Below, in pieces: positions 34,170 to 40,349 of a stretch of 62,589 bases of DNA. The notes beneath the pieces were generated by a model. That model saw only the letters and a program-made list of their open reading frames with translations. It did not search any database and was not told the origin of the DNA. The position numbers and the translations under genes were made by a program. Source of the stretch: Nocardia sp. CC227C. GTDB lineage: Bacteria; Actinomycetota; Actinomycetes; Mycobacteriales; Mycobacteriaceae. The stretch is from positions 1 to 62,589 of the forward strand of contig NZ_JASITE010000027.1 of the NCBI RefSeq assembly GCF_030767025.1. The letters run 5' to 3'. Each line of letters begins with the position of its first letter. Position 1 is the first letter of the stretch.

Positions 34170-34441
34170 CAGCGGATCGGCTCCTGGCCCCACTCGTGGC
34201 CGCACTGGCAGATTCGAATCACCTCGAACTGCGTCTCGTCGACCGGTGCGGGCGGCGTCACGATGCGGCGAACGACCTCCCCGCCCCACGCCCACACCGC
34301 GTCCTCCTGTACCTCAACGTCGTTTTCCCATGCAGCCAATCGGTCTGCGTAATCGTCACGCGGGGTACGCAACGCATGGACTGCGACCGTCTTGCAGGCT
34401 GGGCAGGCGGACGCGGCAGTAAACCGCTCGGTGGTTGTCAC
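34169..34441 (-). CDS. Zinc-ribbon protein, 90 aa
   Basis: GTG 34441 in a TGA overlap with the methyltransferase. SACPACKTV near the N-terminus and ICQCGHEWG near the C-terminus make a CxxC...CxC/H zinc ribbon separated by a helical insert. Role unknown. Confidence 0.65.
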   Translation of the reverse strand: MTTTERFTAASACPACKTVAVHALRTPRDDYADRLAAWENDVEVQEDAVWAWGGEVVRRIVTPPAPVDETQFEVIRICQCGHEWGQEPIR

Positions 34442-35100
34442 TGCGCGTCTCCCACGGGCTTGCTGGCGCGGCGACGGGGCCGCTTCACCGGCTTCGGCTT
34501 CTCCTCCGGCTCCGCAGCGGGCTCGGGCGCGGGTTCCGGGTCGGACTTGGTGCGGCGGTCGATCACCCATAGCGGGCGAGCGTGCCGCGCGTCATGCCCG
34601 GGCGTGAACGCCAGCATCGTCCCGTGCGCCCCAGCCAACGCGTCCACAGCGGCCTCGATCTCCCGAGACTGGCCGTGAGCCTTCGCCTTAGGCAACACCT
34701 CATCGGGATGAGCGGTCTCGATGAACACCAGCGGCGCCATGGACACCAGGGCATCCAGGTAGGCCCGCCAGTCCGGTAGGTGATGCAGCACCGACAGGCA
34801 CAGGACCACGTCGAACGAGCCGAGGCTGGTCAGCTCCGGCATCGAGAGCCGTTTCCTGACCGCCTTCACGCCAGGGGCGTCCGTCAGCCCGACGTAGTCG
34901 TCCGCCGCGACACAGTGCGCGCCGAAGTCCTCAGCGAGGCGGCGGGAGAAGTAGCCGTTGTAGGCCCCGAGGTCCAGGACGTGGAAGCCGCGCATGTCGT
35001 CACCGAGGTAGTCGGCGATGGCCTTGTAGCGGCCAGCGGCGTCCCGGCGGCCGGTACCGACCTCACGGCCGTTCACCCATTCAGGCTGGTATCGGGACAT
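34438..35100 (-). CDS. SAM-dependent methyltransferase
   Basis: 220 aa. Class I methyltransferase: motif I VLDLGAYNGYFSRRLAE (about residues 41-57), acidic motif II region AADDYVG, motif IV FDVVLCLSVLHHLPDW, then VFIETAHPD. The C-terminal ~35 residues are a Lys/Pro/Glu tail. Substrate unknown; next to two glycosyltransferases and a kinase-like gene it may act on a sugar. Confidence 0.8.
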   Translation of the reverse strand: MSRYQPEWVNGREVGTGRRDAAGRYKAIADYLGDDMRGFHVLDLGAYNGYFSRRLAEDFGAHCVAADDYVGLTDAPGVKAVRKRLSMPELTSLGSFDVVLCLSVLHHLPDWRAYLDALVSMAPLVFIETAHPDEVLPKAKAHGQSREIEAAVDALAGAHGTMLAFTPGHDARHARPLWVIDRRTKSDPEPAPEPAAEPEEKPKPVKRPRRRASKPVGDAQ

Positions 35101-35587
35101 CGACGCCCCACCTTTCTCGGATCGAATGACGGTGCGCGGCACCCCACCACATGACGTAGCCGTCCGGAGAGTTCCGTGACCGCAGCGCCGTATGAATCTC
35201 CGGGACCGGCACCCCGGACACTTCCGGGCCGTGAAGGTCGTAGGAGGGGCGGGCGGCGAGTACCGCGGTCTCCCAGTCGATCAGCAGCGGCCCGTCCGGG
35301 CCCTGGACGAGATTCCCGGGGTGGATGTCACGGTGGTGGACATGGCCGACCTCGAGGGCCCGCAGCAGCTCCGCCAGCGCTTCCACGGGCCGGTAATCGT
35401 CGTCGGCCGGTGGATGGGTCGCGATGACGAGCCTCCCGGCGTCCGGGTCGGCGTCCACCAGCTTCGGGGCCGCCCACTCAGGGAGCGCCTGATACCAAGC
35501 GACCTCGGAGGCTGCGGCCGCCGGATCGAAGTACGTCTTCGTGGTGACCTCGCACCCGACGGTAATGGTGGCGCGCTGCCCGCTCAC
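35081..35587 (-). CDS. Mini kinase of aminoglycoside-phosphotransferase type
   Basis: 168 aa, GTG 35587 overlapping the previous stop. TTKTYFDP (Lys17), ASEVAWYQ (Glu28), HVHHRDIHPGNLV (His85, Asp87, Asn92) and LLIDWETAV (Asp104) reproduce the catalytic set of APH/choline-kinase-like enzymes in a very short protein with almost no glycine loop. Overlaps the methyltransferase start by 20 bases. May phosphorylate a sugar or small molecule used by the neighbouring transferases. Confidence 0.7.
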   Translation of the reverse strand: MSGQRATITVGCEVTTKTYFDPAAAASEVAWYQALPEWAAPKLVDADPDAGRLVIATHPPADDDYRPVEALAELLRALEVGHVHHRDIHPGNLVQGPDGPLLIDWETAVLAARPSYDLHGPEVSGVPVPEIHTALRSRNSPDGYVMWWGAAHRHSIRERWGVDVPIPA

Positions 35588-35943
35588 CAGGACCGCGGGA
35601 ACGGCGGCACCGACAGGGTGGAGCTGTCCGGGCTGGTGTGGACGCCTTCCTCGATCGTGCGCGCCGCCCGGCACGTCACCATGATCTTGGAGCCCGATGG
35701 CTGCCAGGCTTGGATGACGCCGTACCAGATCGGCGGCTCCTCGCCCTCCACCGCGTCAGCCGGGTCTCCGAGCGCCACATTGAAGCGGGACTCCGGGTTC
35801 GGGGTGCCGTTCAAGCGGGCGGCCAACTCGGAGTCCATGGGGACCAGGAAGCGGCGGGTGTCACCGGCGTAGTCGATGATCTCCGCGCCCGGTACGGGCA
35901 CGGAGGGCTGCTGCGGGTCCTGGCGGTCGTTGACACGGATCAC
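35584..35943 (-). CDS. Hypothetical beta-rich protein, 119 aa
   Basis: GTG 35943. Strand-rich with IIDYAGDTRRFLVPM, WYGVIQAWQPSGSKIMVTCRA. GTGA/ATGA overlaps at both ends place it in the early operon. No family recognised. Confidence 0.6.
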   Translation of the reverse strand: MIRVNDRQDPQQPSVPVPGAEIIDYAGDTRRFLVPMDSELAARLNGTPNPESRFNVALGDPADAVEGEEPPIWYGVIQAWQPSGSKIMVTCRAARTIEEGVHTSPDSSTLSVPPFPRSW

Positions 35944-36569
35944 GAATTCTCCCTCAGCTCAGCGATCTTGGCGCGCACCCGGTCGATACACATGCCGAGC
36001 GCTTCCGCCTTCGACGCGTCGGTGCACTGAATCCCGCGTGGGTGTACCGCGGCCCAGCGGCCATCCTCGAGCTGGTGGCATTCGATCTCGTCGACATCCC
36101 AGAACGCTTCCAGATCCGGCGGGTCCGGCCAGCTGCCGTCCTCGTGGCGGTACGCGAACTTCCCCGGGTCTCCCGAGGTTGCGGCGACACCAGGCGTGGG
36201 AAACCAGCGCACCGTCTCGTGCTCGGGATGCCAGCGCCAGCCGCGTTGGACGAGCCAGTCCGCGACTCGTGGCGCGCCGGGGATCTGCTTGACGGTCGGT
36301 TCGGCGATCTTGCGGCCGTTCGCCGCCCGCCACTCCGGGAGGTGGAGGATCTGCAACTCGGCGGTGAGCTGCACGACCTCCGGGTCGGGTTCGGGCAGCT
36401 CGCCCAGATCGGGGAGGCGGCCCTCCATCGCGGCTTTGATGAACGCCCGGTACTCCGGCTTGATGAAGGTGTCGCCCATGGCCTCGTAGCCGGGCGGCGG
36501 GGCCTTCTCCCGGGGCTGATGGTTGCGGAACCGGACTTCTTGGAGGTCGTCGGGCTCAGGCATCGTCAT
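35940..36569 (-). CDS. Hypothetical phage protein, 209 aa
   Basis: Hydrophilic protein with Trp-rich centre (VADWLVQRGWRWHPEHETVRWF) and DEIECHQLEDGRWAAVH; typical of uncharacterised actinophage early proteins. Two possible ATGs (36569, 36563). Overlaps the Acb2-like gene by 14 bases. Confidence 0.6.
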   Translation of the reverse strand: MTMPEPDDLQEVRFRNHQPREKAPPPGYEAMGDTFIKPEYRAFIKAAMEGRLPDLGELPEPDPEVVQLTAELQILHLPEWRAANGRKIAEPTVKQIPGAPRVADWLVQRGWRWHPEHETVRWFPTPGVAATSGDPGKFAYRHEDGSWPDPPDLEAFWDVDEIECHQLEDGRWAAVHPRGIQCTDASKAEALGMCIDRVRAKIAELRENS

Positions 36570-36786
36570 CCAGTGGTCGGTTACGGGCCAAACACGCAGC
36601 TGCCCAGAGGAATGCCTCCTCGAGCTTGGTCATCGCCAACGCCGCTTCCCGCCCGCTAGGCAAGACGTCCTCAAGCTGGTCGGCAAGCTCCTGGAACGTC
36701 TCGCACAGCCGCTCTTCTACCGTGCGCCAGCCGTAGCTGCCAGCTCGCAAATAGTCGTAGCTGAACCGGCGATCTTGCTCAGGCAT
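36556..36786 (-). CDS. acb2-like: Acb2/Tad1-hairpin-like anti-CBASS protein
   Basis: 76 aa, all helical. The C-terminal block FQELADQLEDVLPSGREAALAMTKLEEAFLWAAACLARN matches the small helical-hairpin family of phage Acb2: the conserved P-[SG]-R, the LTKLEEA-MWA and IARN-type end are all present. Acb2 hexamers soak up cyclic di- and trinucleotides and so block CBASS (and some Thoeris) defence. Family assigned by motif, activity inferred. ATG 36786 overlaps the preceding micro-gene. Confidence 0.75.
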   Translation of the reverse strand: MPEQDRRFSYDYLRAGSYGWRTVEERLCETFQELADQLEDVLPSGREAALAMTKLEEAFLWAAACLARNRPLDDDA

Positions 36787-36853
36787 TGGCCTGCTGGTGC
36801 TGCCAGGCTGCCAGGACGTCCGGCCACAGCGGGGCCAGGAGGTCGAACAGCAT
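36779..36853 (-). CDS. Micropeptide, 24 aa
   Basis: MLFDLLAPLWPDVLAAWQHQ-type amphipathic peptide starting in a TGATG overlap with the 29-aa gene and overlapping the Acb2-like start. Too short for homology, but tight coupling on both sides argues that it is translated. Confidence 0.45.
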   Translation of the reverse strand: MLFDLLAPLWPDVLAAWQHQQANA

Positions 36854-36942
36854 CAGAACAGGGTCTCCAGGACGGCGAGAGCGAGGCGGCCGATCAGCTC
36901 CCAGGGAAGGGTGGACACGGCGGCGGACAGGCTGGCGAGCAT
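36853..36942 (-). CDS. Micropeptide, 29 aa
   Basis: Preceded by GAAGGAGATCTCC, one of the best ribosome sites in the window, 5 bases before ATG 36942. Encodes an amphipathic helix (LPWELIGRLALAVLETLF). First of a coupled set with the 24-aa peptide and the Acb2-like gene. Confidence 0.5.
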   Translation of the reverse strand: MLASLSAAVSTLPWELIGRLALAVLETLF

Positions 36943-37037
36943 GGAGATCTCCTTCTAATGAATCGGACAGAACAAACCGCGTTTCGGGTGCGAGCTGCGT
37001 CTATGGAGCACCCTTCGCGGGGCGCTACGGCGTGTCT

Positions 37038-37109
37038 CTATCGGTGTGTCATGCGGCGGACCAGCAACCGCACCGCCCAGCAGTGCAGCCGGTCCAAGAG
37101 GTCAATCAC
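37038..37109 (-). CDS. Micropeptide, 23 aa
   Basis: GTG 37109 overlaps the stop of the preceding gene; VIDLLDRLHCWAVRLLVRR is a basic amphipathic helix. Ends TAG. Followed by a ~95-base untranslated gap with no other feature seen. Confidence 0.35.
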   Translation of the reverse strand: MIDLLDRLHCWAVRLLVRRMTHR

Positions 37110-37311
37110 GCTGGGCCGCCCGGAACGCTTCCGCCAGCGCTGGCCCCAACTCCGCCAGCACGCTCGTGTCGATCCACGTCTTGACCCGCCCGTCCGCCAC
37201 GACCTCCGACAGCAGCGGGATCTCCATGGTGGCGACCTCGTACGGGTCGCCGTCGAAGCCGTGCAAGCGGAGCAGCACGTCGGCCTTGATATGGGCCACG
37301 GTCTCAGCCAT
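37102..37311 (-). CDS. Hypothetical protein, 69 aa
   Basis: Alpha/beta protein (HIKADVLLRLHGFDGDP, MEIPLLSEVVADGRV) coupled by overlap with genes on both sides. Unrecognised. Confidence 0.6.
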   Translation of the reverse strand: MAETVAHIKADVLLRLHGFDGDPYEVATMEIPLLSEVVADGRVKTWIDTSVLAELGPALAEAFRAAQRD

Positions 37312-37562
37312 CAGGCGCCCTCTCCGTAGAGTCCTTCGTCCAGGAGCTCGAGAATCCGCTGATAAACCGACGCCCGCCAGTTGCAGTACTGCTCTGCCCC
37401 GTCCCAGCCTTCGGCCTTATCCGCCCACTCCTCGGCAGCCTCGAGAATGTCGCCCACGATCTCAGCGCGGGCCTCTTCGAGGGTGTCGTCGCAGGAGCGG
37501 GCCCGGGCGGCGGCGCGGTCGGCGGCGAGGCGTTCACCGATCGTGGTGCAGATGTCGGCCAT
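37311..37562 (-). CDS. Hypothetical helical protein, 83 aa
   Basis: ATG 37562 (MADICTTIGERLAADRAAA) chosen because it overlaps the upstream stop. Acidic helices, WASVYQRILELLDEG at the end. Unrecognised early protein. Confidence 0.6.
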   Translation of the reverse strand: MADICTTIGERLAADRAAARARSCDDTLEEARAEIVGDILEAAEEWADKAEGWDGAEQYCNWRASVYQRILELLDEGLYGEGA

Positions 37563-37729
37563 CAGGAGCGCCAGGAATCCATGATGTGGGCGCCCCTGTC
37601 GACAAGGTCTTGCCACCGGCGAGAGCTGTCGTCGGCACGGCGAGCAGCGATAAACCCTGCCGCGACGGCGGGTGGCATGCCCTTCACGAGTTCACGTTCC
37701 TCGTCAGTGAGTTCAGCGGGTTCGGCCAT
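37562..37729 (-). CDS. Hypothetical protein, 55 aa
   Basis: MAEPAELTDEERELVKGMPP, helical, ending IMDSWRS. Overlaps the next gene at the stop and the preceding at ATG 37729. Reads as genuine small early protein. Confidence 0.55.
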   Translation of the reverse strand: MAEPAELTDEERELVKGMPPAVAAGFIAARRADDSSRRWQDLVDRGAHIMDSWRS

Positions 37730-37890
37730 CAGTTCCAGCCCCGGGACTCGCGGCGCTCCATCACACGCCGCACCGCAGCGGCAGCGGCCTCCGAGTCCAT
37801 GCCGCGCACGTTGAACGTGGTCTCGGTGACCGTGGGCCGGTAGATGCGGTGAGCGAGGCGAATGAGCGCCCCTGCCAGTCGCCTACGCAT
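37729..37890 (-). CDS. Hypothetical protein, 53 aa
   Basis: Basic start MRRRLAGALIRLAHR then DSEAAAAAVRRVMERRES. TGATG overlap at 37890; ATG 37899 in the same frame is an alternative start. Unrecognised. Confidence 0.5.
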   Translation of the reverse strand: MRRRLAGALIRLAHRIYRPTVTETTFNVRGMDSEAAAAAVRRVMERRESRGWN

Positions 37891-38120
37891 CACGGCCATA
37901 TCGGCCAGCCCCGCAGTTCCACACCCGGCCCTGGATCGTTCTCCAGGACCCATACCGAACCGTCGCGGCCTTCGAAAACTCGGTCCGCGCCCGCGATCAA
38001 CTCGCCCATCGTCAGTGCGTCCTGGCGTTGGTAAGCATGCACTGCGGCCTGCTGGATGGCGATGGCCGGGTTAGGCGGGGGCAAGTCGAGATCTGCCGCC
38101 CGCACGATGACCGGTTCCAT
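37890..38120 (-). CDS. Hypothetical protein, 76 aa
   Basis: ATG 38120 in a TGATG overlap (GTG 38126 also possible). Helix with QQAAVHAYQRQDALTMGELI then strand DGSVWVLENDPGPG. Unrecognised. Confidence 0.55.
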   Translation of the reverse strand: MEPVIVRAADLDLPPPNPAIAIQQAAVHAYQRQDALTMGELIAGADRVFEGRDGSVWVLENDPGPGVELRGWPIWP

Positions 38121-38221
38121 CACCACGTCCAGTAGCCGATCGGGGTGTCGTACCGCTGCTCCAGGGACCGGATCACCGGCTGGTGGAGCAGGGAGCGCAC
38201 CCAGGATTCGAGACAGGACAT
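38120..38221 (-). CDS. Micropeptide, 33 aa
   Basis: GAGGAGAG lies 7 bases before ATG 38221; peptide MSCLESWVRSLLHQPVIRSL with aromatic end IGYWTW. Coupled to genes on both sides. Confidence 0.5.
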   Translation of the reverse strand: MSCLESWVRSLLHQPVIRSLEQRYDTPIGYWTW

Positions 38222-38412
38222 CAGCGACTCTCCTCGGCTATGCGCAATAAGTCGGTTCGCACTTCCTCGAGCGCCAGTTCAGCGGAATTTACTTCCGACT
38301 TGGCGTCTACGAGTTGATCCCGGGCGCGCTCCAGGCGCTTCTCCATGTACCGAACCTGGGCGGCCGCCTTCTCAAGAGGAGACCGCAAATCGACATAGGT
38401 ATCGGTGATCAT
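38221..38412 (-). CDS. Coiled-coil protein, 63 aa
   Basis: Nearly pure heptad helix (LEKAAAQVRYMEKRLERARD, LALEEVRTDLLRIAEE). GGAGGCCCCG precedes ATG 38412. First gene of the 36-38 kb run, downstream of the inverted repeat at 38424-38452. Confidence 0.6.
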   Translation of the reverse strand: MITDTYVDLRSPLEKAAAQVRYMEKRLERARDQLVDAKSEVNSAELALEEVRTDLLRIAEESR

Positions 38413-38423
38413 CGGGGCCTCCT

Positions 38424-38452
38424 ATCGCCAAGATTTGGCCGAGTTTGGCGAT
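38424..38452. promoter_or_regulatory. Inverted repeat ahead of small-gene operon
   Basis: ATCGCCAA and TTGGCGAT, a perfect 8-bp inverted repeat with a 13-base spacer containing TTTGGCC, lies 12 bases upstream of ATG 38412. It could be an operator or an RNA hairpin in the leader. The remaining ~230 bases up to 38683 show no gene and no clear promoter. Confidence 0.5.
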
Positions 38453-38683
38453 CATTCGGGGTTGGGGTGCAGCGCGCGGCAGTCACATCCATCGGGGGAG
38501 AGTGGACCGAGCCATCCAGGGCGGGGAGGCTCGCGGGACTACCGGACCGACAGCGGGGAGGTCGGCTCTGCGCGCTGCACGATCAGGGAGATTCAGAATG
38601 AATCCCCGGCGCGGACAGATCACGCGCCACGCGCTGAGCGTAACATTCGCGTGGATACTCAATGGTCACGCAACGCTGTGATG

Positions 38684-39541
38684 CTATGCGGCGCGTCGCG
38701 ATTCGCATTGAATATGCGCGTCGATCACCTCACCGATCTGATACACCGTTTCCCCGCGATGCTCACGCCGGGAAATCATGCCCCGATTCGCGTAATACGT
38801 GATCCGCTTGCGAGTGATCGGGGCGTCCATAATCCACGGCAGCAGCCGCGCCAACTCCGCCGCTGTACCGAGCAGTCCGCGGATCTGCTGTTGCAGCTGC
38901 TCGCGGCGCTCAGCCACCGAATGCGTTGTGCCGCACTCCGGACAACGTGCTTGGTCCTTGCCCATCGACACATAGATGTCGGCCCCGCATTCCGCACCGC
39001 CGGGAAGGGGTGCGCCACAAGGGCCGACGAACATCCGTCCCGGGGGCCGGTCGATGACCCGCATGCCCGCGCGCATCGCGTCAGTGATCTCGTCGAACGC
39101 TTCGGCGGCACTCTCGGACAGGGCGATGGAGGTGGCGTGGTGGGCCAGCCAGCGGGCCGCGCCGACGGTCGTCTCGACATAGCCGCGGGGCACGTACTTC
39201 TCGCCCGGCCGCAAAGGCCCGACGAAGAGGCTGTCCACGAACCCCAGGGGCACGTAGTCGATTGCTCGGGTTTCGCACAGGTCCCGCACCCACGTGGTGA
39301 TGGTGTTGCGCAGGACCCAGGCGGCTTCGGAGGCGGCGGTATGGAACGGCAGGGGCTTGTCCACGCTGCCCGAGACGCGGCCTCCGGGGGCTGCGATGCG
39401 GTCTTGGCGGGTCAGGGTGGTTTCGAGTTCCCCAGCGAGCCAGGCGACGGTCTCGAGGCGGTTGCGTAGCTCCCGGCAGCAGTCCCAGCAGAGGAACATG
39501 TCCGTCGCCCGCTCGCACGCACCACACTGCTGGTTGCCCAT
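38684..39541 (-). CDS. Zinc-ribbon/HTH regulatory protein, 285 aa
   Basis: N-terminal zinc knuckles (CGACERA, LCWDCCREL), helical middle, a second zinc ribbon CGAPLPGGAECGAD...ARCPECGTTH and a C-terminal winged helix (APITRKRITYYANRGMI...VYQIGEV). Proteins of this type occur in many actinophages and are thought to bind DNA. ATG 39541 follows a TATCGT box by 7 bases, so the transcript is probably leaderless. Confidence 0.7.
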   Translation of the reverse strand: MGNQQCGACERATDMFLCWDCCRELRNRLETVAWLAGELETTLTRQDRIAAPGGRVSGSVDKPLPFHTAASEAAWVLRNTITTWVRDLCETRAIDYVPLGFVDSLFVGPLRPGEKYVPRGYVETTVGAARWLAHHATSIALSESAAEAFDEITDAMRAGMRVIDRPPGRMFVGPCGAPLPGGAECGADIYVSMGKDQARCPECGTTHSVAERREQLQQQIRGLLGTAAELARLLPWIMDAPITRKRITYYANRGMISRREHRGETVYQIGEVIDAHIQCESRRAA

Positions 39542-39548
39542 GGGTTAC

Positions 39549-39554
39549 ACGATA
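39549..39554 (-). promoter_or_regulatory. -10 box of a leaderless promoter
   Basis: TATCGT on the - strand, 7 bases before ATG 39541. No Shine-Dalgarno in front of the ATG. No convincing -35. Confidence 0.4.
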
Positions 39555-39731
39555 GGGATTTACGGCGTCGATCTCGAGCCGCCGCGCGCTGGCTCGATTG
39601 CGCGACAGGGCGAAAACTGGGGGTGAGCATCGCCGCCACAACCACTACGCTAGAACCACAGGCTGTCCCGTCGGGGGACGCCTTCTACCAACCGACCTCC
39701 TATCGGCGGAGGCGGGGGAAGAGAGATTGTT

Positions 39732-40121
39732 ATGGCACTCAGCCGTTTGGCCCAGGAATTCGCGGATGAGATCAGACTGCATGACTGGTCGGATGCCCCG
39801 TACCGCTGGGATCGCGCGGGTCACCGCCGCTCAATGGACTCCAAAGCGCCTGACGAGACGTTGACGGCGCGCGAGACGGACTTTCTGAAGAAGAATGTGG
39901 TCTCCGTGGTCTCGCAGGTGCTCTTGCATCGCGACAGCAACCTCGATATCTGGGAGTTCGCAGAGGCGTGCGGACTGGATTCTCGTACCGCTTCCGGGCG
40001 GTCGCGTGACGGTTCGTATCGAGCAGCCCTGCGATTTGATCTCGACGAGAACGCGTTGCCGCCCGGGAAGTACCTCTCAGACGTGCGTCGCCCCGGCAAG
40101 GAAGGCGAATCGCCTCAGTAG
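39732..40121 (+). CDS. Conserved phage protein on the + strand, 129 aa
   Basis: Isolated + strand gene within the - strand early region. SRLAQEFADEIRLHDWSDAPYR is a signature I associate with a small actinophage protein family of unknown role. GGGGGAAGAGAG lies ~8 bases before ATG 39732. A possible -10, TACGCT (39646-39651), would give a ~75-base leader. Being expressed separately it may act in lysogeny or as a regulator. The gap 39542-39731 otherwise holds only promoter-type sequence. Confidence 0.7.
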   Translation: MALSRLAQEFADEIRLHDWSDAPYRWDRAGHRRSMDSKAPDETLTARETDFLKKNVVSVVSQVLLHRDSNLDIWEFAEACGLDSRTASGRSRDGSYRAALRFDLDENALPPGKYLSDVRRPGKEGESPQ

Positions 40122-40133
40122 CTCACCGCCCAC

Positions 40134-40349
40134 CTACGGCACTCGCCCTTTCACGATCGCGGCGATCAGCTCCTCCGTGCAGCCGACCGCACGCGCCAGT
40201 GCCCGGTAGGTCCACCGCTCCGGGTCTTCCGCCCGCAACGCGCGTACCAACGCGTTGCGGGCGGACCGGTGCTGATCGGCCAGACGCTCGGCACCCTGAC
40301 TAGCGTGGTGGTGCTCGCGCGCCTGTTGGGCTCGAGCGTCAGAGACCAC
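40134..40349 (-). CDS. Small HTH protein, 71 aa
   Basis: GTG 40349 overlaps the Ro gene by 11 bases. The C-terminal WTYRALARAVGCTEELIAAIVKGR is a helix-turn-helix of the resolvase/sigma-like type; N-terminus is a charged helix. Co-translated with the Ro protein, so it may be part of that module. Confidence 0.65.
   Translation of the reverse strand: MVSDARAQQAREHHHASQGAERLADQHRSARNALVRALRAEDPERWTYRALARAVGCTEELIAAIVKGRVP

Noticed and set aside
36786..37329. + strand frames over the micro-gene region
   Set aside because: They oppose a continuous series of overlapped - strand genes with good ribosome sites.
38405..39469. 354-codon + strand frame over the 285-aa zinc-ribbon/HTH gene
   Set aside because: Antisense shadow; the - strand frame has ordered zinc knuckles and a leaderless promoter.
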